This document shows, one piece after another, positions 43,721-52,558 of a stretch of 64,000 nucleotides of DNA. A program made the translations under genes and the position numbers. Origin of the DNA: Arthrobacter sp. StoSoilB22 (GTDB taxonomy: Bacteria > Actinomycetota > Actinomycetes > Actinomycetales > Micrococcaceae); contig NZ_AP024652.1 in NCBI RefSeq assembly GCF_019977315.1, positions 992,001 to 1,056,000 of the forward strand, in the 5' to 3' direction. Under the pieces are notes generated by a model that saw only the letters and a list, made by a program, of their open reading frames with translations, did no database searches and had not been told where the DNA came from. Positions within the stretch are counted from its first letter, which is position 1. Each line of letters begins with the position of its first letter.

Positions 43721-44869
43721 ATGACTGAGAAATACACAGCCCTTTACGAAGAGAACAAGAAGCTCGGCGCGTCCTTCACCGACTTCGGGGGCTGGCAGAT
43801 GCCCCTCAAGTACTCGTCCGAACTGGCCGAGCACCACGCCGTCCGCAAGGCCGCAGGCCTCTTCGACCTCTCCCACATGGGCGAAGTCTGGGTCACCGGT
43901 CCCGAGGCCGCCGCGTTCCTGGACTACGCCTTGGTAGGCAAGATCTCCGCCATGGCCGTCGGCAAGGCCAAGTACTCGCTGATCTGCCAGGAAGACGGCG
44001 GCATCATCGATGACCTGATCGTCTACCGCCGGGCCTCTACCGAAGAAGGCTCGGACAAATTCCTGGTGGTACCGAACGCAGGCAACGCTGCGGTTGTGGC
44101 GTCCGCGCTGCAGGAGCGCGCCGCCGGTTTTGACGTCGTAGTTGAAGACGCCTCCGCTGAGACCTCGCTGATTGCCGTGCAGGGTCCCCTCGCCGAAGCC
44201 ATCCTGCTCCGCCTGGTGCCCGCCGAACAGCACGCACTGGTCACCGAACTCAAGTACTACGCGGCGGTGGAAGTACCGTTCACGTTCGACGGCGGCACGC
44301 AAGACCTGCTGCTCGCCCGCACCGGATACACCGGCGAAGACGGCTTTGAGATCTTTGTGGCCAACGAATCAGCTGCCGCACTGTGGCAGGCGATTGCGGC
44401 TGCCGCGAATGAAGGCGAACTCACCCCAGCCGGCCTCGCCTCCCGCGATTCCCTGCGTCTCGAAGCCGGAATGCCCCTCTATGGCAACGAGCTCTCCCGT
44501 GAAGGCAACCCCTTCGCAGCAGGACTCGGTCCCGTAGTGGCATTGTCCAAGGAAGGCGACTTCGTCGGCAAGGACGCACTGGCTGCACTGAAGGCCGACG
44601 GCGCCGGCTCCACCAGCGGACGGAAACTCGTTGGCCTGAAGGGCCTCGGTCGCCGTGCCGGACGCAGTCACTACCCGGTCCTCAAGGACGGCACAGTGAT
44701 TGGCGAAGTCACCTCCGGCCAGCCCAGCCCCACGCTCGGCTACCCGGTAGCGTTGGCGTATGTCGACGTCGAACACTCAGAGCTTGGTACCGCGCTGGAC
44801 ATTGACCTGCGGGGTAAAACTGAGCCCTTCGAAGTGGTCGCACTGCCGTTCTACAAGCGGGTTCGCTGA
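43721..44869 (+). CDS. gcvT: Aminomethyltransferase, T-protein
   Basis: A 382-residue tetrahydrofolate-dependent enzyme that takes the aminomethyl group from GcvH, releasing ammonia and forming 5,10-methylene-THF. FTDFGGWQMPLKYSSELAEH, AAGLFDLSHMGEVWVTGPEA, LARTGYTGEDGFEIFVANES and RDSLRLEAGMPLYGNELSRE are family signatures, including the aspartate and arginine of the folate pocket. RVGLKGLGRRAG-like bases and GEVTSGQPSPTLGYPVALAY close the protein. It is coupled to gcvP; gcvH follows only after a 323-base gap. Confidence 0.96.
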   Translation: MTEKYTALYEENKKLGASFTDFGGWQMPLKYSSELAEHHAVRKAAGLFDLSHMGEVWVTGPEAAAFLDYALVGKISAMAVGKAKYSLICQEDGGIIDDLIVYRRASTEEGSDKFLVVPNAGNAAVVASALQERAAGFDVVVEDASAETSLIAVQGPLAEAILLRLVPAEQHALVTELKYYAAVEVPFTFDGGTQDLLLARTGYTGEDGFEIFVANESAAALWQAIAAAANEGELTPAGLASRDSLRLEAGMPLYGNELSREGNPFAAGLGPVVALSKEGDFVGKDALAALKADGAGSTSGRKLVGLKGLGRRAGRSHYPVLKDGTVIGEVTSGQPSPTLGYPVALAYVDVEHSELGTALDIDLRGKTEPFEVVALPFYKRVR

Positions 44870-45192
44870 ATCAGTCGCCTTCGGCCGGCGGGTCCGACCT
44901 CCTCTGCATGCTCGGTCGCATGTGCGCCCGCTGAGCGGACGCGATGCTCCACGGGGGCCACGCCGTCCGGGTTCCCTGGCCGAGCTTGCGAGGCGAGGGG
45001 GACGGTGGGGAGCATGCTGCCGGAGGCCGGACTCGCGTGGCCGTGCGGTGGGGGAGCGGATTCCAGAAGCGTGCGTCAAAGCGACGAAGGAGCAGCACGC
45101 GGAGGAATTCGGTGCCACACCGCCAGGCCAACCACTCAGACGGCCCACACGCGACACAATTAGATGTAGCCACTACACGTAAAGGAAACAGA
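44870..45192. other. Intergenic region between gcvT and gcvH
   Basis: 323 bases without a convincing gene. It is GC-rich with several partial dyads (GGAGCATGCTGCC, GCGGACGCGATGC) but no clear terminator, promoter or riboswitch. AAAGGAAACAGA before gcvH is its ribosome binding site. Short frames on both strands here are basic and low-complexity. Confidence 0.5.
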
Positions 45193-45579
45193 ATGCCCAA
45201 AGTAGCGCCCGAACTTCAGTACTCCGACGAGCACGAATGGGTTTCACGCGGAGACGGGAACTCCGTGTCCGTTGGTATCTCCGAGGTTGCCACCGACGCA
45301 CTGGGTGACATCGTGTACGTCGACCTCCCCGAGGTTGGCTCCACGGTGACCGCTGGCGAGACCTGTGGCGAAGTTGAGTCCACCAAGTCCGTCTCTGACC
45401 TGTACTCGCCGGTCACCGGTGAGGTCACCGAGATCAACGACGCCGTTGTATCCGACCCCGCCCTGATCAACAACGATCCCTACGGCGCCGGTTGGTTGTT
45501 CAAGGTCGCCGCCGAGTCCGAGGGCCCGTTGCTCTCGGCCGAGGAATACGCCTCCAAGAATGGCGGAGACCTCTCCTAA
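45193..45579 (+). CDS. gcvH: Glycine cleavage system H-protein
   Basis: A 128-residue lipoyl carrier that shuttles the aminomethyl group between P-, T- and L-proteins. Lipoyl lysine 65 lies in [20 protein letters not shown], the conserved hairpin. Start [20 protein letters not shown] and end [20 protein letters not shown] are normal, and the size is usual. The gene has its own ribosome binding site and leader, so it may be transcribed separately from gcvPT. Confidence 0.96.
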   Translation: MPKVAPELQYSDEHEWVSRGDGNSVSVGISEVATDALGDIVYVDLPEVGSTVTAGETCGEVESTKSVSDLYSPVTGEVTEINDAVVSDPALINNDPYGAGWLFKVAAESEGPLLSAEEYASKNGGDLS

Positions 45580-45632
45580 CTCCCACCCCGACCGAGTCCG
45601 ATTCGGGGGTTCGCTGCGGGCTGTGCCGTGCG

Positions 45633-45648
45633 CACGGCATGTTCTGCA
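45633..45648. other. Perfect 16-bp palindrome upstream of sdaA
   Basis: TGCCGTGC followed by GCACGGCA forms an uninterrupted palindrome in the gcvH-sdaA gap. It could be a terminator-like structure for gcvH or a regulator site; no T-run follows. Confidence 0.4.
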
Positions 45649-45752
45649 GCTAGACCCCGAATTGGGCGCCGGGCTGACCGGCACACGGGGGGCGGCCCTC
45701 CGGTAGGACCATCTGCCGGACCGTTTTCAAGCTTTGTTAAGGAATCCCGACC

Positions 45753-47165
45753 ATGGCTGTTGGCGTTTTCGATCTGTTTACTGTGGGTATTGGCCCGTCG
45801 AGTTCTCATACTGTGGGGCCGATGCGGGCCGGGGCGGTGTTTGCCCGGGAGCTCAAGGACGCTGGTGTCCTGGGTTCGGTGGCTTCGCTGCGGGTTGATT
45901 TGTATGGTTCGTTGGCTGCGACGGGCCGGGGGCATGGGACCATGACGGCTACGTTGCTGGGTTTGGAGGGTTATCACCCTGAGCTGATCCTGCCGGACGA
46001 GGTTGAGGAACGGCTCGCTGCGATCGCCGAGACGGGTGTGCTGAATCTGGCTGGTGCTTCGGGTGGGGGTGTGGAGTTGCCGTATGCGGTGGAGGATATG
46101 GTTCTTCATCCGTTGACGGTGTTGCCGCGGCATACGAATGGGATGAAGTTTCAGGTCTCTGATGCTGAGGGGAACGTTCTCAGGGAGGCGACGTTCTTTT
46201 CGGTGGGTGGTGGGTTCATTGTCCGGGAGGGTGAGGAAGACGCGGCCCTGGAGGATCTTGAGGAGTCGAAGAAGGAGTTGCCGTTGCCGTTTAGGACGGC
46301 GGCGGAGTTGATGGGCCGGTGTTCGTCCAAGGGGTTGGGCATTAGCGACATCATGTTCATCAATGAGCGTGCCAGCAGGTCTGAGGAGGAGATCCGTGAG
46401 GGTCTTCTGCATATCTGGTCCGTGATGGAGGCCTGTGTTGAAACGTCGTTGAAGCGTGAGGGTGTGTTGCCCGGCGGTTTGAAGGTTCGTCGTCGTTCTC
46501 CTGATTGGTTGGAGCGGCTCCTGAAGGAGGACAAGGACCGGAATGATCCGAAGTATTGGCAGGAGTGGGTGAACCTGATCGCGTTGGCGGTCAATGAGGA
46601 GAACGCTTCCGGTGGCCGGGTGGTAACGGCGCCGACCAATGGTGCGGCGGGCATTATTCCGGCGGTGTTGTATTACGCGTTGAACTACGCCCCGGGCATG
46701 GACAAAGCTACCCAGCAGGACCGGGAAGATGTGGTGGTGAAGTTCCTGCTCGCTGCCGGTGCTGTGGGGGTTTTGTATAAGGAGCAGGCGTCCATTTCGG
46801 GTGCTGAGGTGGGGTGCCAGGGTGAGGTGGGGTCGGCGTCGTCGATGGCTGCTGCCGGGTTGGCGGAGGTGATGGGCGGTACGCCGGGTCAGGTGGAGAA
46901 CGCGGCGGAGATCGCCATGGAGCATAATCTGGGGCTGACGTGTGATCCGATCGGGGGGTTGGTGCAGATTCCGTGTATTGAGCGGAACGCGATCGCGGCG
47001 GCGAAGGCCATCAACGCGGCGAAGATGGCGTTGTGGGGGGATGGGACGCATCGGGTGTCGTTGGATGAGGTGATCGTGACCATGCGGGAGACGGGCAAGG
47101 ACATGTCCCATAAGTACAAGGAAACCGCGATGGGCGGCCTGGCCGTCAACGTCGTCGAATGCTAA
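45753..47165 (+). CDS. sdaA: L-serine ammonia-lyase, iron-sulfur type
   Basis: A 470-residue single-chain enzyme that deaminates serine to pyruvate. [20 protein letters not shown] is the SDH_beta signature; the C-terminal alpha part includes [40 protein letters not shown] and [20 protein letters not shown], whose cysteines hold the 4Fe-4S cluster. AAGGAATCCC precedes the ATG. Located after gcvH, it can consume the serine that GlyA makes from glycine and methylene-THF. Its codons are much more G/T-ending than those of gcvP and gcvH, which points to a different history. Confidence 0.95.
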   Translation: MAVGVFDLFTVGIGPSSSHTVGPMRAGAVFARELKDAGVLGSVASLRVDLYGSLAATGRGHGTMTATLLGLEGYHPELILPDEVEERLAAIAETGVLNLAGASGGGVELPYAVEDMVLHPLTVLPRHTNGMKFQVSDAEGNVLREATFFSVGGGFIVREGEEDAALEDLEESKKELPLPFRTAAELMGRCSSKGLGISDIMFINERASRSEEEIREGLLHIWSVMEACVETSLKREGVLPGGLKVRRRSPDWLERLLKEDKDRNDPKYWQEWVNLIALAVNEENASGGRVVTAPTNGAAGIIPAVLYYALNYAPGMDKATQQDREDVVVKFLLAAGAVGVLYKEQASISGAEVGCQGEVGSASSMAAAGLAEVMGGTPGQVENAAEIAMEHNLGLTCDPIGGLVQIPCIERNAIAAAKAINAAKMALWGDGTHRVSLDEVIVTMRETGKDMSHKYKETAMGGLAVNVVEC

Positions 47166-47207
47166 TTCTGTAGGCTGTGGGTTCACAACTGTCTCTGGGG
47201 GGACCGT

Positions 47208-47459
47208 ATGAATGATCAAGTAAATCCCATTGTTCCCACGCTTTGGGAAGCCGCAGTGGTGGGGGCCGGGCTAGTGTCACTGCTTCTGTTTGTAGCTGCC
47301 CTGATCCTGGTACTTCGCACTAAGTCCTTCTCACCGGGCGTTCGGTTCGCGTTGGCGCTATTGGCGCTTGCTGTGCCCGTCGCCGGCCCAGTGGCGGCCG
47401 TTGTGGTGGCACTTCTTGAGCAGCGAAGGGCCCGGCGCCCCATTACTGTCAGCCCCTGA
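47208..47459 (+). CDS. Small two-helix membrane protein
   Basis: An 83-residue protein with helices at about residues 13-36 (WEAAVVGAGLVSLLLFVAAL) and 45-68 (FALALLALAVPVAGPVAAVV), then EQRRARR. GGGGGGACC precedes the ATG at 47208. It resembles the small PLDc_N-like or phospholipase-associated membrane proteins of Actinobacteria, but no clear motif is present. A TAGGCT box 32 bases upstream is a possible -10. Confidence 0.65.
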   Translation: MNDQVNPIVPTLWEAAVVGAGLVSLLLFVAALILVLRTKSFSPGVRFALALLALAVPVAGPVAAVVVALLEQRRARRPITVSP

Positions 47460-47474
47460 TGTCATGCTGTATCC

Positions 47475-48296
47475 ATGAGCGGGGGATACAGCAGGGACTT
47501 TCTGCGGACACGGCTTGAACTGCCCAGTCCGTCGGCAACCACCATTCTTTTGGACTACACCCACTTCTCCGTGCGGTTCCGGGTTGCCCGGAAGCTCGCG
47601 GCAATTGTGGGAGTGAACATCAACGGCAAGGAACTGGTGCCGCTGGCCCGTGAGGGGTCATGGCATGTGGATGACAGAATCCCCCGGGAGCAGCAGGCCG
47701 GCCCGGATCTGTACAAGAACAATGCGTTTGATCGCGGCCATCTGGTCCGGCGCCTGGATCCGGTGTGGGGCGATTCAGCAACGGCGAAGAAAGCCAATCA
47801 GGACACCTTTAGTTACACCAATGCGGCACCACAAATTGATGACTTCAATCAGGGCAAGGAGCTCTGGGTGGGGCTCGAAGACCACGTTCTTGGCCATGCT
47901 GATGCCTATGACGCAAAGCTGAGCGTGTTCACGGGGCCGGTGTTTGTCGATGACGACCCCGTATATCGGGGTGTTCAGATCCCTCGAAAGTTTTGGAAAA
48001 TTGCGGCATGGACCAACGACGCCAAGCTGGCCGCCGTCGGCTTTGTCCTGGACCAGTCACCCATGCTGGGCAAGGTGGAGCTGAAGAAGGCAATCGTCCA
48101 GCGGCTCCTTGAGGGCGAGCCACCGCCGCTGGGCCCCTTCAGGACGTTCCAAGTGCCCATCGGGCAGATAGCGGATCTGACCGGGCTCAGCCTCAGCAGG
48201 CTGATCAATGCGGATCGGCTTGTGAGCGGCCAGCGGGAATCCGGCGTGGAACCCAGGGCCATAGAGCTGGAGAGCATGGAGCAGATCAGGCTCTGA
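47475..48296 (+). CDS. DNA/RNA non-specific endonuclease (NUC1 family)
   Basis: A 273-residue beta-beta-alpha metal nuclease. The catalytic motif is NAFDRGHLVRRLDPVWGD (DRGH, with histidine as general base), followed by DTFSYTNAAPQIDDFNQG whose asparagine binds the metal ion. KLSVFTGPVF and RKFWKIAAWT are the typical later strands. There is no signal peptide, so unlike Serratia nuclease it appears cytosolic, or is exported by a non-classical route. It is unrelated in sequence to the toxin tails at 12-18 kb (Endonuclea_NS_2 type). The start is 15 bases after the previous gene's stop. Confidence 0.85.
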   Translation: MSGGYSRDFLRTRLELPSPSATTILLDYTHFSVRFRVARKLAAIVGVNINGKELVPLAREGSWHVDDRIPREQQAGPDLYKNNAFDRGHLVRRLDPVWGDSATAKKANQDTFSYTNAAPQIDDFNQGKELWVGLEDHVLGHADAYDAKLSVFTGPVFVDDDPVYRGVQIPRKFWKIAAWTNDAKLAAVGFVLDQSPMLGKVELKKAIVQRLLEGEPPPLGPFRTFQVPIGQIADLTGLSLSRLINADRLVSGQRESGVEPRAIELESMEQIRL

Positions 48297-48340
48297 ACCG
48301 TGGTGATCCAGCAGAATCGGGCGATATCCACATACCCCGA

Positions 48341-48346
48341 TAGACT
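48341..48346 (+). promoter_or_regulatory. Candidate -10 box upstream of the first Fem gene
   Basis: TAGACT in CCCCGATAGACTTGGGG. Transcription would start near 48355, which excludes the longer frame opening at 48300 and supports a start at 48405 or 48420. Confidence 0.4.
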
Positions 48347-48419
48347 TGGGGCTGCATGTCCGCATGCGCACTACGCTTTTGAACACTGCACCAAAACCCT
48401 GAGATTGGACACGGCCACC

Positions 48420-49493
48420 TTGCGAGAATTTACCGCCCGCTTTGCCACCGCCGAGGAAATCGATAACTGGGACAAGCACGTCACGGCAAATCCGAACGGC
48501 GGCAACATGCTGCAGTCGGACGCCTACGCGGCGGTCAAGGACGGAAACGGCTGGCTCGTCCGGCGGCTCGTCGTGGAGACTCAGGAGTACTCCAGCTACA
48601 ACCTGCTCCTGGAGAAGAAGTTCCCCGTAATGGGTCGGCTCTGGTACCTGATCAAGGGACCGGACGTCCTGGAGGTCAGTGACATTCAGCCGGCCCTGAA
48701 AGCAGTGGCCGCGCTGGCTCGCGAGAAGAAGATGAACGTCTTCAGCATCAAGATCGAGCCTGACATTGTGGACTCGGCTGAGGCCGTGGCAGAACTTAAT
48801 GCCGCCGGACTGGTCAAAGCTCCCAACATCCAGTCCAATGACTCCACGGCTCTGCTGGATATCTCCGCGCCGGCCAATGAAGTCCTCCGCAGCATATCCT
48901 CGCGTGCCCGTAATGCCGTGCGTAGGGCGGAGCGTGAAGGCTGCGAGGTAGTTCAGGCCGAGCCGGGTGAGGACAGCTACCGCAAGCTCTACGCCCTCAT
49001 GCGGAACACCATGGACGCTAAAGGCTCCATGCCGCTGCGGAGCTACGAGTACTACTCCAGGTTCTGGGAAGAGTTCTGCAGCCGTGGGCAGGGCCACTTC
49101 TTCTTCGTATATGAGGACGGCGCACCTAGCGTTGGTGCATTCGTCATCAATTACGGATCGAAAGCGACGTACAAGGACGGCGGCTCTACCCAGAACCGCA
49201 AGCAGTACGGCGACTCCCATCTGGTCCAATGGGCAGCGATCCAGCGTATGCAGGAGCTCGGTTGCGTGGAGTACGACTTCTGCGGCACACCCTCTGCTGA
49301 CCGGATCAAGGACAAGAGCCACCCCCTGTACGGACTGGGATCGTTCAAGACAAGCTTCACCAAAACCGTGACGGACTTCGTGGGTTGTTATGACCTTGTC
49401 CTGGGCCCCGTCCGCCACAAGCTGTGGCTCAAGGGCGCTGAGAAGGTGTTCAGAAGGCTCGAAACCAGGCGTACCGGCGGTCAGTTCTACTGA
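48420..49493 (+). CDS. FemABX peptidyltransferase, first copy
   Basis: About 357 residues from TTG 48420 (MREFTARFATAEEIDNWDKH); the frame is open to 48300 but the added residues do not look conserved. It belongs to the Fem family of tRNA-dependent ligases that add amino acids to the stem peptide of lipid II. Two GNAT-like halves are visible: NMLQSDAYAAVKDGNGWLVR, NAVRRAEREGCEVVQAEPGE, then GHFFFVYEDGAPSVGAFVIN and QWAAIQRMQELGCVEYDFCG. The pair with the next gene probably builds the multi-residue interpeptide bridge typical of A3-alpha Micrococcaceae walls (inference). Confidence 0.85.
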   Translation: MREFTARFATAEEIDNWDKHVTANPNGGNMLQSDAYAAVKDGNGWLVRRLVVETQEYSSYNLLLEKKFPVMGRLWYLIKGPDVLEVSDIQPALKAVAALAREKKMNVFSIKIEPDIVDSAEAVAELNAAGLVKAPNIQSNDSTALLDISAPANEVLRSISSRARNAVRRAEREGCEVVQAEPGEDSYRKLYALMRNTMDAKGSMPLRSYEYYSRFWEEFCSRGQGHFFFVYEDGAPSVGAFVINYGSKATYKDGGSTQNRKQYGDSHLVQWAAIQRMQELGCVEYDFCGTPSADRIKDKSHPLYGLGSFKTSFTKTVTDFVGCYDLVLGPVRHKLWLKGAEKVFRRLETRRTGGQFY

Positions 49494-49576
49494 CGGCCAC
49501 CCGCAGCCAGCACGCCAAATTCAGGCCCGCCCCGGCCACCAACGGGTGCAATCTACTTTTAGGTGAGGTAATTTCT

Positions 49577-50920
49577 TTGACTCCGATTGAGGCTGGAACC
49601 GACATGGAATTCGTGATTCTCAGTGACGCTGATTTCGAGACATTCGCCAAGGGACACCCGCAGGGGAGCTTCATCCAGTCCATGGATCTGACGCGTTTCC
49701 AGCGCGCCCGTGGGCAGGAAGTGGAACTCTTCGGTGTGACTCGCGGCGGCACCCTCATTGCTGCGGGAAAGCTGGTGTACACGTCCAACCGCATCGGGTA
49801 CAAGACCGCAGACTGCGCCAAGGGACCCCTGATGGACTACAGCGACCCCACAGTGGTGAGCTTCGTCGTCGAGCGGTTGAAGAAGCATGCGGCCTCCAAG
49901 AAGGCTGCCGAGCTGCGCATTTCGCCCAACATCCGGTACATCGCGCGGGACGAAGAAGGCGCCGAACACCCCGAAGTTGAAGACAACCGCCCGCTGCTGA
50001 AGGAGCTCAAAGGGCTTGGCTTCACGCACCAGGGCTTCGACATGAACTTCGCCAATATCAACTGGATGTTCATCAAGCAGCTCGACGGGATCGCTGACTC
50101 CGAAGAGCTCATCATGGGGATGAACTACCGCACGCGCAAGGCCATCCGTAAAGCCGAGAAGAACGGCGTCTACCTGGAACAGGCCACGCTGGAGACGCTG
50201 GACGATTTTTACAACGCGCTGAGCACCGCTGGTGATGAGAAGGGCTTCACGTACCGCGAACGCGAGTACTACGAGCAACTCCTGCGGAATACCTCCGATG
50301 AGTTCACCAAGCTCATGATGGCCAAGATCAACATTCCCGAGTACCGGGCCTCCATCACGGAGCGCCTGGAAGCCGAGTCCAAGACCTTGGCCGATCTGAA
50401 GCGCGAGGTCGAGGAGACCGGCAGCAAGAAGAAGGCCAACCGGGTCAAAGTGGTCCAGGACCTGGTGGACAGCTACGAGCGCAGCCTCAAGGACATTGAA
50501 CGCTTCCCCGATTCCGTGGGTGTGGCTACGGTGGCCGCCATCCACTTTGCGTGCTCCGGCGACGAACTGGTGTGCGTCATTGGCGGAACAGTGCAGGACT
50601 ACATCTACTTCAACGGCGCCACGTCCCTTTACTGGGGCATGATGCTGCACGCGTTGAACAACGGATACTCGCGCTACAACTTCTATGGCACGTTCGGTAT
50701 CCAAGGCCAGGATGAAACCGGCCATGGAGGCTACGAATTCAAGAAGGGCTTCGGTGGCGAGGTGGTCCAGTTGGTGGGCGATTTCGTAGCGCCGGTGAAC
50801 CCGCTCATCTTCCATGGCTACCGCGCGGTCAGGAAGCTCGCAGGGGCCGCCCAGACAGTTCTGGGACGATTGCCCCTTGAGAAATTGCCGGTAGTAGGAA
50901 AATTTCGGAGGAATCGCTAA
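49577..50920 (+). CDS. FemABX peptidyltransferase, second copy
   Basis: A 447-residue Fem ligase. TTG 49577 has GAGGT 7 bases upstream; an ATG 27 bases later is the alternative. The N-terminal half contains GSFIQSMDLTRFQRARGQEV and MGMNYRTRKAIRKAEKNGVY. At about residues 255-305 a long charged helical hairpin (RLEAESKTLADLKREVEETG and KKKANRVKVVQDLVDSYERS) is the two-helix arm that contacts aminoacyl-tRNA in FemA. IYFNGATSLYWGMMLHALNN and YNFYGTFGIQGQDETGHGGY, FKKGFGGEVVQLVG close the second GNAT half. It is co-directional with the first copy. Confidence 0.9.
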   Translation: MTPIEAGTDMEFVILSDADFETFAKGHPQGSFIQSMDLTRFQRARGQEVELFGVTRGGTLIAAGKLVYTSNRIGYKTADCAKGPLMDYSDPTVVSFVVERLKKHAASKKAAELRISPNIRYIARDEEGAEHPEVEDNRPLLKELKGLGFTHQGFDMNFANINWMFIKQLDGIADSEELIMGMNYRTRKAIRKAEKNGVYLEQATLETLDDFYNALSTAGDEKGFTYREREYYEQLLRNTSDEFTKLMMAKINIPEYRASITERLEAESKTLADLKREVEETGSKKKANRVKVVQDLVDSYERSLKDIERFPDSVGVATVAAIHFACSGDELVCVIGGTVQDYIYFNGATSLYWGMMLHALNNGYSRYNFYGTFGIQGQDETGHGGYEFKKGFGGEVVQLVGDFVAPVNPLIFHGYRAVRKLAGAAQTVLGRLPLEKLPVVGKFRRNR

Positions 50921-50947
50921 TCACACAAGCCAAGGGAGGATCACCGC

Positions 50948-52435
50948 GTGACTGAACGCCCCGACGGGTCCGCCAACAGGCCCCATACCGACGGGTTGCC
51001 TAAAACCCAGCCGTTGCGGCCATCCCAGGTCCGGCAGAACGTCAACGCCAAGCGCATGCTGATGCGTTTGGTTCAAGGCGATAGCCCGCCCACCGCACCC
51101 ATGAACATCGTGGACCGGTTGGCCGGAAGTCCTTACGCCAACCCCACCATTCAAGTGGTGGGTGTGGACGCTTCGGCCCGCAAGACCATCGACTTCGCTC
51201 TGCATTTGGCCGAAGTCATGTTCCGTTATGGTGCAGGTGCCCTTGAGGTGGAGACCAGCATGATTGCGGTCACAGCAGCTCTTGGCCTTAAGAACGTTGA
51301 AGTGGACATCACCAACCAGTCGGTGGCCATCAACTATGCGCCCAAAGACCAGACTCCCATCACGCTGCTGCGTGTAGTGCGCTCCTGGACCAACAACTAC
51401 GCTGGCCTGGCTCAGGTGCATCAGTTGGTCACGGACATCGTGGCAGGGGGAGTAGGCCGTGACGAAGCCGTGCGCAGGTTGAACGAGATCATCCGCAGCG
51501 CCAAACCGTTCCCCCGGTGGATGGTCACCATAGCGTTCGGTATTTTCTCGGCGGTATTTGTTGGCGTACTGGGTGGGGGACTGGGCGCGTCGGTGGTTGC
51601 CTTCTGCTCCAATATCCTGATCAGCCTGCTCTCCCGGCAGCTAGCACGGTGGCGCACAGCGGACTTCTTCAACACCATGGCGTGCGCATTCCTGGTTACC
51701 TTTATTGCCCTGATGCTGCGGTGGGCGGGTGTGGACATTGCTCCTTCCATTGTGGTTGCCGGCGGAATCCTGCTGCTGCTGCCAACGGGTCGACTTGTCT
51801 CATCTGTTCAAGACGCGATCAACGGCTTCCCGGTAACGGCGGCGGGCCGCTTTCTTTCCACGGCACTGACATTCGGTGCGATCGTGGCAGGTATCGGCGT
51901 CGCCGTGGTGGTGGGAACGCTCATGGGCAGCGCCGTCCTGGACGTCACGCAAACCTTCCCGGACGCGTATCCGCTGTGGATCCAGGCAGTGCTCATTGCC
52001 ATCGCGGTGGTGGCCATCGGCGTCACCGAACAGACTCAAATGCGGCTGTTACTCCCGACGGCGGCAGTTGGCATAGTGGGCTTCTTCGTCTTGTGGGGGG
52101 TGGGCGAAGCCGGCCTTGGCGACCGCTTGTCACCAGCGGTCGCCGCCGTGGCCATCGGCTTGTTGGGCCGTGTAGTGGCGCTCAAACTCGGGGCACCGCA
52201 GCTTGTGGTGGCTGTTCCAGCTGCACTGATCCTGCTGCCAGGTCTGACGATCTTCCGCTCCATGTACGCGCTCACCGTTGAGGGGGGCAACATCCTTCTG
52301 GGTGCGGGTGGAATGCTCAACGCCGGCGCCATAGTGCTGGGAGTGGCGGCGGGCATTGTGCTGGGCGACAACTTGGCCAGACCGCTCACGAAGGGGTTGT
52401 CCAGCAACGAACGGCGCAGGGTACGCAGGCGCTAA
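50948..52435 (+). CDS. Threonine/serine exporter, ThrE family
   Basis: A 495-residue membrane protein. An N-terminal soluble domain (AARKTIDFALHLAEVMFRYG type, GALEVETSMIAVTAALGLKN) holds the conserved residues of the DUF1212 half. It is followed by about 10 helices, beginning PFPRWMVTIAFGIFSAVFVG and continuing through NTMACAFLVTFIALMLRWAG. The fused form with 10 helices is that of Corynebacterium ThrE, which exports threonine and serine. GTG start with GGGAGG upstream. It begins 27 bases after the second Fem gene, so co-transcription is likely; serine or threonine of the cell-wall bridge may be the link. Confidence 0.88.
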   Translation: MTERPDGSANRPHTDGLPKTQPLRPSQVRQNVNAKRMLMRLVQGDSPPTAPMNIVDRLAGSPYANPTIQVVGVDASARKTIDFALHLAEVMFRYGAGALEVETSMIAVTAALGLKNVEVDITNQSVAINYAPKDQTPITLLRVVRSWTNNYAGLAQVHQLVTDIVAGGVGRDEAVRRLNEIIRSAKPFPRWMVTIAFGIFSAVFVGVLGGGLGASVVAFCSNILISLLSRQLARWRTADFFNTMACAFLVTFIALMLRWAGVDIAPSIVVAGGILLLLPTGRLVSSVQDAINGFPVTAAGRFLSTALTFGAIVAGIGVAVVVGTLMGSAVLDVTQTFPDAYPLWIQAVLIAIAVVAIGVTEQTQMRLLLPTAAVGIVGFFVLWGVGEAGLGDRLSPAVAAVAIGLLGRVVALKLGAPQLVVAVPAALILLPGLTIFRSMYALTVEGGNILLGAGGMLNAGAIVLGVAAGIVLGDNLARPLTKGLSSNERRRVRRR

Positions 52436-52440
52436 CCACA

Positions 52441-52484
52441 AAAGCCGAACGGCGCTGCCCAATGAGGCGGCGCCGTTCGGCTTT
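52441..52484 (+). terminator. Terminator after the thrE-like gene
   Basis: Perfect 15-bp stem, AAAGCCGAACGGCGC and complement, ending in TTT. Suited to terminate transcripts of both strands; it lies 6 bases past the exporter stop. Confidence 0.88.
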
Positions 52485-52498
52485 AAGAAGTGACGCTT

Positions 52499-52558
52499 GA
52501 TCTGTCCTGAGTCTGGATCTGTCCTGAGTCTAGATTTGACCTGAGTCTAGATTTGTCC
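52499..52558 (-). repeat. Stop-codon-spanning 17-bp tandem repeat (SIP 3' end)
   Basis: GATCTGTCCTGAGTCTG (52499-52515), GATCTGTCCTGAGTCTA (52516-52532) and GATTTGACCTGAGTCTA (52533-52549), with a partial fourth copy GATTTGTCC (52550-52558). The third/fourth junction contains the TAG of the siderophore-interacting gene (52547-52549 on the minus strand). Confidence 0.88.

Noticed and set aside
44777..45182. Short frames in the gcvT-gcvH gap
   Set aside because: Several overlapping frames on both strands, all arginine-rich with no ribosome binding site or homology.
45576..47219. 547-codon minus-strand frame opposite sdaA
   Set aside because: Shadow frame with arginine/histidine/proline-rich translation; sdaA motifs on the plus strand are clear.
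48057..49418. 453-codon minus-strand frame opposite the first Fem gene
   Set aside because: Antisense shadow; plus-strand Fem motifs and the candidate promoter support the other strand.
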